DNA of 64,000 bases from Acorus gramineus (Eukaryota > Streptophyta > Magnoliopsida > Acorales > Acoraceae). The DNA is taken from the NCBI GenBank assembly GCA_030737835.1, contig JAUJYN010000015.1, positions 3,597,324 through 3,661,323 of the forward strand, written 5' to 3'. The translations under genes were made by a program, and so were the position numbers. Positions 10,909 through 23,527 of the stretch are shown here, in pieces (the stretch's first letter is position 1; every line of letters starts with the position of its first letter). The notes below the pieces were generated by a model, which saw only the letters and a list, made by a program, of their open reading frames with translations, ran no database searches and was not told the origin of the DNA.

Positions 10909-13900
10909 TGTCACGCCCCAGGGCGACCGTCCCCGGGACGCGGCAAGGGTATACATGATATCAACAGTCAATACAGGAGATCAATAATATACCATAAACA
11001 ACAGCAAAAAGACAACACAGACAACAAAAGGGCTGACATGATGTATACACAGAAAAGCGGAAGCTAAAAAGACTGAATCTGTAAATCAACAACACTTTAC
11101 AGACTCGATACATAATCATATGTCCTGTGAGAGCCAATATATCCACAATACATCCAAATACAATCCATACTAGGTGCCCAAGCACAGAAATATATACATA
11201 CAATCAAAAGGAAGGATGCTGATGGCCTCAAAACTCGAGGGACGTGGCGCTACTCCGCTACTGGTGTAGTCGCTCGGGAAGCTCCTCCTTCAAGTCCGCC
11301 TCGGTAATCACTGGAGAAAATAATTATGCGAGGGGTGAGCCACACGCTCAGTGAATAGCACAACCCATGCATCACAGTTTATATTAACCACATTTAATCA
11401 AGTCACTAGCCTCAAAATGGCATAAACAACACAAATCCGGGGGTTTGTTACATCGCCGAACCACCATACCCTCACCCTCACCCCTCAATAGGTGACAAAG
11501 GATGTTGGGACTTAATAGGCTGATAATCACCCTTACACAATCCAGTGGGTCGCCACATCGCCGGCCCACCATACCCTCACCCTCACCCTCACCCCTCAAT
11601 AGGTGACATAGGCTCTTGGGACTGACTAGGCTGTTGGTCACCCTTGGTCCACCGATAGTCTCTCCCCACTCCGTAGGCCGTTTGGCCACTCCCACATTCA
11701 GCACAGTCCGTCTACCAAATCAGGAGGTGCCTACTGATGGGAGCCCCTGCACGGGACGACCTTTCTAACGCTGAGGTAGTCTCTACACAGATCCAACGAA
11801 GGGAACAGAACAGCCTATCCATCGCATATGATCCACTTGGATCCGCTGACAACACATCTCTACAACTCTAATGTCTTGAATTCTTCAGAATTCCTCCAGC
11901 GCGCATAACCAAGATGCGGGGAATACATAAGATAATAATGAGGAAAAGAGACCTTGGGAGGGCAACCTGAGGTCCCGATATAGGACATCCCGCCAACCAA
12001 ACAAGGAACACGGAGTACCCTAGCCCGGGTCTCAATGTTTACCTCGCAAGGCCCCCTTATATTCCCCAAGGCATGCTAACAATATCACAAGCTTGCATTT
12101 AAGTAAATAAATCAAACTAATAGGACGCATGCATAGGTCGGGGCTTTCCTAGAATGATAACGAGGTGACAGGATGCACGGCTCTTACACATATCCTAAGG
12201 GTGCGAGTCCCTAACATACAAGTCTAGGGTGGCATGCATTCTACACACTAATCATACTTGCATGGATTACATATAACAAGTTAATATTAACTATGTGCCC
12301 CAGGGGAGGACGGTACACGCCCAAGTGCATATAACGCCTCCCAACTGGGTTGGGTTGTCCCACTCACCGGTAACCGGGTCGTCGCGCGACCGTCCGTCAG
12401 GATCTGCAAGACAGGGTAATCAACCCGGTGAGTAAAATACACAAATACTACAAAATACCCAAAAATACACAAATAAATACCCAACACTCGGGCAAACGTA
12501 CATACGGCCCGTACGCACGCTAGCCCGAGCACCCCGACACCCTCGGCAACCACCCGCACGGCCACCCGCCCCCAGCTGCACCGCCACGCCCCAGCCCGCG
12601 CACCCAGGCGCCCCGCCGAGTCCCTGCCCGCACGCCAGGACACGCCGCCGAGCTCCCCGGGTGCACCGCGCGCTCACTGCGCCCCAGCGCAGCAGCCCGC
12701 GCGCACATCGCACGCCCCGCGCTGGCCCGCGCGCACACCGCACGCCCCGCGCGCCCAGCGCCTCGCCCTGCGCGCACCCCGCGCGCACCTCCGCTGCCCT
12801 CGCCTCGCTGTGCGCGCACCCCGCGCGCACCACCGGCTCGCCCAGCACTCCACCGACTCGCCGCGCGCGCACAGCGCGCCTGCGCCTCTACGCAGCGCTC
12901 CGCGCGCACGCCCCCGCACGGCGCCCTGCACGCATCGCCCCATCGCCCACGACCAGCGCCCAGCACACCCGCGCCCAGGCCCAGCATGCGCGCCCAGCAC
13001 ACGCGCCCAGCACGCCCTCCAGCTCCACCCGAGCGCATGCCCGCGCGCACGCGCGCGCGCGCCCAGCCTGCTGCGCTGCTTGCTGCCTGTGCTGCTGCCT
13101 GTGCTGCCTGCTGCCCGAGACCACCAGCCACCCTGCCCGAGACAGTCAACCCCCTGCCCGAGCCACCCTACCTCCTCTATCCGGCCACCAACGGCCTCCA
13201 ACAGCCACCAATCACCCCCCACAGCCACCAACACCCAAACCCACCCTCCTAACAAGCATCTAAGCAAGAAAAGGAAGGAAAGAGAGCTTACCCAAAGGAA
13301 GGAGAGGAAAGGAAGGGAACCGGAAGCTCCTCTTGCACCAAAATGCCTTCCCAAAGATCTCCACCACCAAGACCTCTTCCCACCTCCGAAAGGGCTCAAA
13401 TCTGAGGAGAAGAGAGGGCGGGAGAGAGGGCAAGACATGCCGGAATTCGAATCTGAAAACATCGGGGTGTAGATCGGGACCGGATCTATCCTTTCTATGT
13501 TTTGAGTTTTAAGTTCTAAGCCCTCTAGGTGGCTCAAAACTTAGAAAAGAGAGAGAGGGGGAGAGAGAAATTCCAAGGAAGGAGAAGATGAATAGTGGGA
13601 GATATTTTAGCTTCTCACATTAAATAAGTCAAACCTCACTTGAATTAGGGCTAATCAAGATTAATTAGGCTTAAGGAATAGATTAGGTGAGTTAAGTGGG
13701 CTTTGACTTGGGTCAACCCAACCACACAAAAAAACAAAAAGGGTTGACCAAGTCATGGGCCCACTTTGACCGAGTCAACTTTCCCAATGACTTCTCGCTC
13801 GGTCAAAACCCGGATACGCCCCGGAACTGCGAAATTTTGGAAACGTTACCGGAATTCGACGAAATTTTTGTGAGTGGCTTAAAATGGCACCAGGACACAT

Positions 13901-14057
13901 AATATGCCGTTATATTTTCAATCGGTGTCCTCAAAAATAGGACGATAGCTAACAGTCCAAAATTTTGCGGTTCCGATCGAAAAACAAAAAAAAAACTCAA
14001 AAACTGCCAAAATGCTCCAATGGTTATCAGCAGGCAAAAAGTGACACATATATAACA
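10909..14057 (-). mobile_element. Nested solo LTR, TSD ATCTA
   Basis: It starts TGTCACGCCCCAGGGCGA, ends CACATATATAACA, and is flanked by ATCTA at 10904-10908 and 14058-14062. It sits within the outer solo LTR: the sequence before it (GGATCATCTA) and after it (ATCTACATCGAG) is continuous in the LTR near 39600. Its length is 3149 bp. It contains a GAATTC pair at 11878-11893, (CCCTCA)n tracts near 11468-11600, a CpG-rich cassette at 12500-13130 and TTGAC boxes near 13700-13805. No coding domain is present. Confidence 0.92.
12500..13130. repeat. CpG-rich low-complexity LTR cassette
   Basis: About 630 bp of GCGC, CCCGCGCGCAC and CCAGC runs. Overlapping ORFs of 150-290 codons exist on both strands because stop codons are rare in such GC-rich sequence. 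None has a domain or a plausible composition. Confidence 0.75.
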
Positions 14058-17000
14058 ATCTACATCGAGATAACTGTCCAACGATGTCTTTAAACATCGA
14101 TACGAGACCGGACCCAACAGACGAACAACGAATGGGTCGCGAGGCGACGTGTCTTCACCTCATCCTCACTCTCACTCCCGAAGGGAGACTCTTGGGACTT
14201 TTTGGAAGAGTCTTAGACTGCTTTACACCCTTGGTCCACCGGTAGCCCTTTCCCCCGCGTAGCCTCTACCTGATATACTCCCACGATCAGTACGCTTCCG
14301 AACGCATCGGTGGTACCTACAGATGGGAGCCCTCTGTCAGGACAGCTTTTCCAACGCTGGGGAGTTCCTACATCGGATCCAACGAAGGGGAGAACGATTC
14401 CACACTCGCAATATCATTCGTTAAACCTCTCCCGGGTAGCCTCTACCTGGTACACTCCCACGATCAGTACGCTCTTGAACGCATCGGTGGTACCTACGGA
14501 TGGGAGCCCTCTGTCAGGACAGCTACAACCCAGCCCTCTTCAACACGGACGACATTAGGAGTAAACATTCCATGTTCGCAAAGCGAACCCAATGGAAAAA
14601 CAACTACTCTCGATAATCACTTATCGAGATATCGAATACTACTGTACTCCCACACCGTTGCGTTGCTCGGACACAGGGGGGTGTCACGCCCCAACTACCG
14701 GCTTAACAATCCGATAAGATAATGAATTCTCCTGAATTCCAAACGAATGCATCGCTCGGATGCACGGGGCGATTACATCGCTAGCGCTCTAACTAATAAG
14801 GTACAACCCGACAGCGGGTCATACCCACGCCTATTCCAGATAGGCCTATCAGTTTTTTTAACATGCGCATATAATATGTCCAGGGGAATTTTTATATCTA
14901 GCTATGTGCATGAACCATATGCACAATCATCTAATAATTATAGGGACACTCCCTAACATGGATTTACATCATAATAAATCATACAACATGCATACATGGT
15001 CATTAATCACATAAGCACACAAGACCTAACTTAAACATGCGTTGGATATCACAAACTTAAAAGAAAGGGTCAAGCGCGATCTCGCGCACTAACAGGTGCA
15101 TGCCAATATTCCAAACGAACCTGAGTCGAGTAGGAAATCGCATCTACTTACTCAGTTCGTTCAGAGGGAGAGGGCGAGAGAGATCATCATCTCATGAAGC
15201 TGGTCATAGCTTTGCCCCATTAGCATGGGCGCAACAACCACACCACGCCCTCGAGTCTTATCGCAAGGGAATATTAGGCCAGTGCCCGTTATTAATTCAG
15301 ACTTAATCATGTTCGATATTCCAATTAATATGGTGGGAGTAGTATTAAAATACTACCTAAAGCATGTCATATTCTACACATCCATACACATTACCAAAAA
15401 TACATGCCCATACTAGAGGGGCGCATGCAACACAATCATTCATACATAGATACAATACATGTATATAAGCCTAGCATGCAAGATATCTACATATTATAGC
15501 TTAAGCATGGCCATACTACTTATCTACACAAGTAGTATAGCTAAATTGCCCCATCGATGCGTGACGCGCGACTACGCGCGTCCAGCGCATCCCAAAGGGG
15601 GGGGGGGGAGGATTGGATTGAACCACTCACCGATACCCGGATCGCGGCGCGTCTGGTCTACGAGATCTGCAAAACACAACCAATGATCCATAATTAAATT
15701 ATGGAACCTCCTATCACACATATAAGCTTACTTCATGAAGACCCTAACCCCTGATACTTCCATATTATCACCCAAGACACATGCAACCAACTCCTTGACA
15801 CTCAACCAAGCAAAAATGCTAACCTGCTGCAACCAGCCCTACTAATTGGTCTTCACAGCACCCAATACACTTCCAAAAATTATGAAATAAATCATGCACA
15901 TTATATGATATGCTGGGATCATAATCCATGAAGACATTAGAACTTAATTTTGCCTCTACAAGCCCGAAACATTTCATTTCCCGAAGCAGGTCAATTCCTA
16001 CGCGAATCTGGACAGGTCATGTAAAACTGGTTCTAACTTACACCACAGTTATCATAATGACCCCAAATTTCATATATAACATCTAGACACATAGCTGATC
16101 AAATCATAAGAAGACATAATCCTAAAAATATGCCTCTAAATACTAGATTAACTGAGATCTTTAAAAGACAGTGAGCTGCCTTACCAAAACAGGGGGAGGG
16201 AAATGGGGAGATGCGGGGTTATCGACACACCCACGACCACCTCAACCACCACCACCACTACCACCATCTCTTCAGCCTCTCCACCAGCCCTTCTTGGCAG
16301 AAAAACAGGGGTGCAAGGGCATGAGAAGGGGATTGAGAGAAGAGAAACAACAACAACAACACATGCTCACCTTTTCTCACCCTTTCTCACTCTTTCTTGT
16401 GCTTCTTCTTCATCCTTTCCTCCATTAACAGCACACACAAAACCAAAAAAATAAAGAGGGAGAGGGAGACGAGAGTGAGAGGGAGTGAGAGGTTTCCACA
16501 CACAAAGGGGGCCTTAAATGGAAATAAAGTGAGTTGGTGGGGGGAACAAGACCAAATCGTCCCTGACCAGAAATTCTGGACGGGCTTCACTAGAACAGCC
16601 ATAACTTCCACGATATAGCTCCGAATTGCACAATTCAAGATCCTTTGGAAAGCCAAGAAGATTATCTACAACTTTTATGTTTATGCCAAGATCAAATAAT
16701 CCCTCCAGCTATTCCGAAATGAGAGCTAAACATTGAACAGGGCTGCTGCCAGAATTTTTCATCCCCGGGGTATACTTGGAAAAATACCCATAACTTTTAC
16801 TACATGAATCCAGTTGATCTAATTCCACTTTTGTACGAAAGCTAACTCAAAACTGAGCATCTCATGATAAAATCATATTTAAATCTCTTCATCTTGAATT
16901 TTAACAAAATTAAATCCAAATACCAAATCAGAAATACATAACTTCTAGGAGAAAAATTATGTAGCCAAATTTTCAATCAGAGCGCTCCAACTCCTGCAGG

Positions 17001-17074
17001 TGGCTAAAAGCCAAAATTTTAGCAACTCCGATCGAAAAAAATAAGGCTTCAAATAACAGAAGCATAACACTGCC

Positions 17075-17165
17075 ACGTCTCAAATTTAATTTTGATGGTT
17101 CAAATTTACTTAATGGGGCCCATCTTTTTGTTTTTACCTTATGTCAATCCAACTTGAATTTTTTA
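17075..17165. repeat. Dispersed repeat X, right part of copy 1
   Basis: CTTAATGGGGCCCATCT and GCCTCCACGGGG match the reverse complement of 43040-43130, continuing repeat X across the solo LTR insertion. Confidence 0.7.
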
Positions 17166-17169
17166 AAAA

Positions 17170-17640
17170 AAAGCCTCCACGGGGTACATGGTAGTGCATG
17201 TATGATATATAAACACATAAACATATTTGCAGGATAAAATAATATTTAACATATTAACGTGACAAGTTAGTTTTTTGTTTTTTTTTTATTGACATTGTCC
17301 CAACAGTTTCTCAAACATATTTAGTGATTTTTTTTTACTGTTATTCTAATAGTTTCATATTAGTTTATTTAGTCATTTAATCAACCATTTCATTTTATAA
17401 AAAATGAACTTGGTTAACATTGTCATTTACAGAATAACACTCTCATAAATAGTTTGTCCTTTTGTTTCCATCAAAATAAATATAAAATCCAACCTATGCT
17501 ACTCAAACTACTGAAATCCCAGACCATGTTGATGTTTGAAAAGAAGTATTTGGGATTTCAATGAAGGAAGAACATCAACAGTCTTCATTTCTTTGCAATC
17601 TGCATTGAAAAAAAATAGCAAAACATCATATTAGAATTAA
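17170..17640. other. AT-rich stretch without a gene
   Basis: Low-complexity T/A runs and no coding signature. Confidence 0.4.
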
Positions 17641-17649
17641 AAGCATTTT

Positions 17650-18540
17650 ATACTGGCGCTTTATAATCAGCTAATGCATTATTTTGTCCATGATCTTCAA
17701 CATCAATGCTATTCGAGGCTTGTGGGTCTTGATATGTGGAGTCAATATGTTGAGTTACTGAGTTTTGTTGAAGTAAAGACTGGAAGCTTGTATGTTGTGG
17801 TTCTCCATAACACACTCATGGTGATAAATTAGGCATACTATGTCCCTGTAATTATACAATAAACATATTCAGTTACCAATATGATATCTATGAATACATA
17901 AAAATATTTTTAAAAAATACTTACATGATATGATTGTATATCAATGGAAGACATTGGCTATTACCACCCATATAAAGCATGTGAGGAGGTAAAGCCAAGA
18001 GACCCCCTTCCAATTTTATTTGTCTTTTTTATCGAAGAAAATTCTTTTGATCTTGTTTTGTAAAGCCAAGAGACTCCCTTCCACTAGCTTGTATGCCCAT
18101 CAGCTCATATGCAGAACTAATCCCATATTCTTCTGCCAATTCTACTTCAATGGCATGTGAGGATGACATTTCTTGATGGGATGGCAACATATGGACACAT
18201 TCTTGTATTACAAGATGGTGATTGTGCATTTCAACAAAATTATGGACCATGTACTTGCCATTGCTCCTATTCAGTTTAATAGTCATCTATGCACCACAAC
18301 CAGTTCTAGTATCAGCTCTACTGTTCTTAGTCAAACTATCTCGTTTATCAACACCTCAGAAGCCCTCCTTACAACAAACAAATATTCTTGAAGTAATTTC
18401 ATTGGTATGTTTATTTCTGTTATGAGTATGTCTTCTAATGCTAAACCCCATTCTCCTTTCATATTAATTATAAAATTTGTATGCTGCTTGTTCGGAGTCA
18501 AACATCATATCATAAGTAGGTTTCCATGAATCACCCATTG
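17650..18540 (-). pseudogene. FHY3/FAR1-family (MULE-derived) pseudogene fragment
   Basis: Read on the minus strand from about 18540, the sequence begins MGDSWKPTYDMMFDSEQAAY, then KFYN, GFSIRRHTHN and FVCCKEGF. It continues with GKYMVHNFVEMHNHHLVIQE (18029-18286), MLPSHQEMSSSHA, LAEEYGISSAYELMG and ASGRESLGFTKQDQKNFLR. This is the FAR1 DNA-binding domain and its downstream linker, including the HNH motif of the WRKY-GCM1 zinc-finger fold and the GRESxGFTKQD stretch. The MULE transposase domain and SWIM finger that should follow are missing. A short downstream piece (about 17660-17850, FQSLLQQ) may be the C-terminal tail. Stops interrupt the N-terminal domain (after FYN, after EGF, and before the last part). 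FAR1 proteins are light-signalling transcription factors domesticated from Mutator transposases. This copy cannot make one. Confidence 0.75.
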
Positions 18541-18865
18541 ATCTAAAAGAAAAAAAAAATCCCAAATGACCTAAAAATCCTTACAAAAAAACATAAACAT
18601 CATAAAAAAAAAAGAAAAACACAAATCTCATGACATAAAAATCACAAAAAAATATAAAAAATAAAACATCAATATTACCATTTCATTGTCACCCTTTCCA
18701 TGATTTATATATTTTATTATACCACAAATTATAATTAATATTTGAAATTTTCAAGAAAATATATTATTATATAAATAAAATATTTTTGGAGGAACTTAGG
18801 GTTTGTGATTTAGGGAAGAAAATGACTAATACCTTTAGATGATGAGAGCGGTGATGAATCGAAGG

Positions 18866-19708
18866 TGTGGGGGGTGAAATTAGGCCTTCACCCTCCTGGG
18901 CTGGATCATCTCCAATCCGGGCTTTTGTTGTAGATCCGAGATGATGTTGATGACGAATCTCCTTCACGATATCCAGTAGTAGAGCTTCAGCGCCAGTCGC
19001 CGTCCTCCTTCTTCATTCTTCGGATACCTGAAACTCACACCAGTGTGGTGCCGGATAAGTCAGTCGTCTTCCTCCGGAAGAAGAACTTAGAATTCATGAG
19101 GACTGATAAGGGAGAGAAAGTATTCGCCTACCATGAGAGGGAGATGAAGTCCCTCTTTTATACCAAACAGGGGCGTGCCGAGTTTGGCCTTGCGGAGTGA
19201 CTATATCAGGATATGGAATCTCCACGCGGCCTCTGGATCTGTGGACATGTGTCGCCTAGGGATCATCACCTTATAACTGTTTTTCTGACATCCTATCCTT
19301 TTCCAGTATCAGGGAATATTTCCCTTGTTAGCCGTTACTACGCAAGGTCGGGCATATGGCCGACCTGCATTTCAATTCGGGTATTGAATCCCAGATGGTC
19401 TGTCCTTTAAGTCGGGCATTTCTCAGTGTCTGTTCTTAACTGTTCAAACTTTAGTCAACCATTTTTCGGTGCATGTCTGACTTGACCTGGTCGGGCATAG
19501 CCTCATGTTTGACTTGGCCTGGTCAGGCATAATCGTTTGCCCGATCTGACGGAAAAAGTGGGCCTGATGAGGCCGAGGGAGGATTTTGGCCCATGGGCTT
19601 TATTACCCCGAATCCCTCTTTTATCATCATAGGCTAATCCTCATTTAATTCCTATACTTATACAACCTTATCCCTTATTCGGCCTTTTGATGAATTTGGT
19701 CTCCTACA
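18866..19708 (-). repeat. 3' LTR of the Tat-like element
   Basis: It starts TGTGGGGGGTGAAATTAGG and ends GGTCTCCTACA on the plus strand. It pairs with 42091-42913. In the first ~146 aligned bases I count about 14 substitutions, nearly all C/T or G/A transitions, as expected of methylated transposon DNA. Confidence 0.85.
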
Positions 19709-19724
19709 ATGCCCCCTTCTTTTG
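19709..19724 (-). other. Polypurine tract of the Tat-like element
   Basis: On the minus strand AAAAGAAGGGGGCAT lies directly before the 3' LTR, as expected for the plus-strand priming site of LTR elements. Confidence 0.75.
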
Positions 19725-19816
19725 GTCTCTCAATTGTTTGGGAGTCCAGAAGAACCGATCTCAGGAGACTTGACCGACTGATAGGCTTGTCCAATCAAGA
19801 TTTCTTGGGTCGATTG

Positions 19817-22800
19817 TGTCACGCCCCAGGGCCGGCCGTCCCCCGGACGCGGCAAGTGTATATATGATATCAGTAAACAGGAGTCAATAATATACCATAA
19901 ACAAGCAACTAGAATGACACACAGACAACAAGGAGGCTGACATGACATATACACCAAATGCGGAAGCGAAAGACTGAATCTGTAAATAAAACATACTACA
20001 GACTCGATACACAATCATCTGTCCTGTGAGAGCCAATATACACAATATACAACTGAATATATACAAACGCGTGCTCAAGCACGGAAATAAAATACATACA
20101 GCCAAAAAGGGATGCTGATAGCCTCTAACACTCGCGGGACGTAGCGCTGCTCCGCTACTGAAGGAATCCCTCGTAAGGCTCCTCCTGCTGATCCGGCTCA
20201 GTGGCAACTGGAGAAAACATATGCGAGGGGTGAGCCACACGCTCAGTGAACAACACAACCCATGCATCACAGCTATATTAACCACAATTAAACAACACCT
20301 AGCCTCAGTGGCATAACATCATAAATCCAGTGGTTCGTACAACGCCGAACCACCACACCCTCACCCTCACCCTCAATGGGTGACATAGGATGTTGGGACA
20401 TACTAGTCTAATAATCATCCTTAGACCACAATTCCACAACCAGTGGGTCACCCCATTGCTGACCCACCGCACCCTCACCCTCACCCTTCTATGGGTGACA
20501 TAGGATATTGGGACTGACTAGGCTGTTGGTCACCCTTGGTCCACCGATAGTCTCTCCTCCACTCCGTAGGCCGCTTGGCCTTCACCCACAACTTCAGCAC
20601 AGTCCGTCACAAATATCGGGAGGCGCCTACTGATGGGAGCCCTCGGAAGGGACGGCCTTTCCAACGCTGGGGCAGTCTCTACACGGATCCAACGAAGGGA
20701 AACAGAACAGCCTATCCATACGCATATGATCCACTCGGATCCGCCGACCACACATCTCTACAACTCTAATGCCCTGAATTCTTCAGAATTCCAATAGGGC
20801 GCATAACCAAGATGCGGGGAAACATGCATTATAATAATAAAGAGGTTGGAATATTAACGGGGAAAGAATCCTTGGGAGGGCAGCGTGAGGTCCCGATATA
20901 GGACATCCCGACAACCAAACAAGGAACACGGAGTACCCTAGCCCGGGTTTCACCGCTGTCCTCGCGAGGCCCCTCCCCTATAATATTCACTAATACAGGC
21001 TAATAATCACATGCTCGCATTTTATTTAAACAAATTAAACTAAATGGGAACATGCATCGGTCGGGGCTTTCCTAGCATGGAAACATGATAACAGGGTGCA
21101 TGGTTCTTATACGGGTCCTAAGGGTATAAGTCCCTAGCATACAAACCTAGGGTGGCATGCATACTACAGATTATCATGCTTACATAGTTTTCATATTAAA
21201 CAGGTTAATATTTACTATGGTGCCCCAGGGGAGGACGGTACACGCCCAAGTGCATGTAACGCCTCCCTACTGGGTTGGATCGTCCCACTCACCGGAAGTT
21301 GGGTCGTCGCGCGACCGTCCGTCGAGATCTGCAAGACAGGGTATCAACTGGTGAGTAAAATCCACAATTACTACAAAAATACACAAAACACTCTAAAAAG
21401 TACCCAACGCTCGGGCAAACGTACACACAACCCGTACGCACGTTAGCCCGAGCATCCCGACTCATTCCCGCACTCCCGGCAACCACCCGCACGGCCACCC
21501 GTCCCCGGATGCACCGCCGCGCCTCAGCCCGCGCACCCAGGCGCACCGCCGGGCCCCTGCCCGCACGCCTGGACATGCAGCCGAGCCACCCAGGTGCACC
21601 GCGCGACCCCTGCGCCCCTTCGCAGCAGCCCACGCGCACCCCGCACGCCCCGCGCTGGCCCGCACGCACACCGCATGCCCCGCGCGCCCAGCGCCTTTCC
21701 CCGCGCGCACCCCGCGCGCACCACCCACTCGACCAGCAGCTCGCCTAGCCCCGGGTGCACCCGTGCGCACTGCGCCCCAGCGCAACGCCCCGCACGCGCA
21801 CCCACCCGCTCGCACCCACTGCTCACCTCACCGCGCGCACGCCTGCGCCTTTGCCCAGCGCCCCGCGTGCACGCCTGCGCCTCTGCCCAGCTCACCCAGC
21901 ATCCGCGACCCAGCGCCCAGCGCCCACGCGCACGCCAGCGCAACACGCGCCTAGCGCGCCTGGCAGCACACGCCCAACGCGCCTGCCAGCCTACCCGCGC
22001 TGCTGCCCGCGTTGCTTGCCTGCGCGCATCTCCGAGTGGCCCGAGCACCGCTCGCCTGCACGCCCGAGCACTGCCCGCCTGATGCCCGAGCACCTCCTAC
22101 CCAGCATGCCCGAGCACTGCCCGCCTGATGCCCGAGCACCTCCTACCCAGCACGCCTGCCCCTGCACCCCCCGAGCGCACACCCGCGCGCACGCGCTCGC
22201 GCGCCCGGCAATCTGGTGCGCCTGCCTGCTGCGCCTGCTGCCAGCCCTGCTACCTGCCCGGAACTGCCTAACACCCTGCCCGACCACCGAAACTCCTCTC
22301 ACCGGCCACCAACGGCAACCCACAGCTGCCGACCACCACCCACAGCCCTCCGACGGCCACCCACAGCCACCGACCACCTCCCAACCCCAAAACCATCATC
22401 CTAACAAGCATCTATGCAAGGAAAGAGAGGAAGAAGGGCTTACCAAGGGAAAGGAAGGATGTTCGATAGCTCTCCGTGCACCGAAACCTCTCCCCAAAGG
22501 CCTCCAATGCCGGGATCTCCCTTGGCCCTCGAAATGGTCCAAATCAGGGGAGAAAAGAGGGGGGAAGGAAAGGCTAGACTCGCCGGAATCCGGATTTGAA
22601 GACACCGGGGTGTAGATCGGGACCCGATCTACACTTCCTGGGCTTTAGGTTTTAAGGTTTGAGAACCCTAGGGGGCTCAAAAGCTTGAAAAAGAGAGAGG
22701 GGAGAGAGAAAAAGCAATTTGAGAAGATGATGAATAGTGCATGGCAACACTTTTTGCTCACTTAAATAGGTCAAACCATGATTAATTAGGGCTAATCAAG

Positions 22801-23186
22801 ATTAGGTGAGGATTAAGGGCTTTAAGCAAGCTTTGACTTGGGTCAACCCAACCACACAAAAAGACAAAAAGGGTTGACCAAGTCATGGGCCCACTTTGAC
22901 CGAGTCAACTCTCCCAATGACTTCTCGCTCGGTCAAAACCCGGATACGCCCCCGAACTGTGAAATTTTAAAAATGTTACCGGAATTCGATGAAATTTTTG
23001 TGAGCGGCTTGGAATGGCACCAGGACACATAATATGCAGTTAGATTTTCAATCGGAGCCCTCAATCTCAGGGCGATAGCTAACAGCCCGAAATTTTAGCG
23101 GTTCCGATCGAAAAACGAAAAAAATAAAAAAACTGTCAGAATGTCCCAACGGTTACCAGAAGGTTAAAAGTGACACATATATAACA
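19817..23186 (-). mobile_element. Solo LTR of the giant LTR family, TSD GATTG
   Basis: It starts TGTCACGCCCCAGGGCC, ends CACATATATAACA, and is flanked by GATTG at 19812-19816 and 23187-23191. Its length is 3370 bp. It sits just inside the 3' end of the Tat-like element. It has the same block order as 10909-14057: a GAATTC pair near 20777-20792, (CCCTCA)n tracts near 20349-20485, a CpG-rich cassette at 21470-22260 and TTGAC boxes near 22835-22935. No coding domain is present. Confidence 0.92.
21470..22260. repeat. CpG-rich low-complexity LTR cassette
   Basis: About 790 bp, the longest CpG-rich cassette in the window, built of CGCGCGCAC, GCCCGAGCAC and CCAGCGCC runs. It includes a local duplication (GCCCGAGCACCTCCTACCCA near 22085 and 22131). 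ORFs of 120-290 codons here are compositional. Confidence 0.7.
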
Positions 23187-23527
23187 GATTGGGCTGGATC
23201 CTTGGGTCTGACGCCCCACGTGCTTGACACTTGTCAACTTCTCATGTATTTTCTTCATTTAATACCATTTGGGGGATAACCCTGGAATTCAATTTTACCG
23301 CCTTGTTTTCCCAAAGGACGGAGGCAGTTAGTGTTTTGGCCCTAACCCTTTATATGTGTGTAACTGCCCTTCAGTTTCTATCCACCTCATTCGAATTTTC
23401 TCTCTTCTTAAAATTTGATCAGCACCCTTTTGCTCTTATTCCCTATTCAAATAGCTCGATTCCCTGACGACCTTGTGATCGAAGAGTACACGAGGGAAAT
23501 TCCCCTCCCCCGGACCCCGAATCCCTC

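Larger units (their letters stand above)
10143..17069 (-). mobile_element. Solo LTR (about 3.77 kb without its nested insert), TSD CTGCC
   Basis: It starts TGTCACGCCCCAGGGCGG and ends GAAGCATAACA. It is flanked by CTGCC at 10138-10142 and 17070-17074, a perfect 5-bp duplication. Removing the nested solo LTR (10909-14057 plus its 5-bp duplication) leaves about 3.77 kb, matching the 3.76-kb LTR at 36626-40387. The left end is the type seen at 33876 and 40387. The far end (16620-17069) is the type seen at 30045 and 57606. The middle (about 15640-16200) is the AT-rich cassette shared with 27960-28490. A duplicated block of about 120 bp lies at 10665-10908. No internal coding domain is present. 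It is a fossil. Confidence 0.9.

Noticed and set aside
10541-11067. ORFs with repeated HPHSRRETLGTF or TLTPGGRLLGLL peptides
   Set aside because: They arise from the duplicated ~120-bp LTR block with its CCCTCACC tract, and the same DNA is non-coding in other copies.
11468-11600. CCCTCA tracts as interstitial telomere repeats
   Set aside because: The unit is CCCTCA(C), not the plant telomere CCCTAAA, and it sits at a fixed position in each LTR copy.
12520-13537. Long overlapping ORFs (up to 287 codons) rich in Arg, Ala, Pro and Cys on both strands
   Set aside because: They lie in the CpG-rich LTR cassette, where stops are rare. They overlap in several frames, have no domains, and change completely between LTR copies.
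21524-22615. ORFs of 162-286 codons in another CpG-rich cassette
   Set aside because: Same compositional artefact as above, inside a solo LTR with a perfect target duplication.
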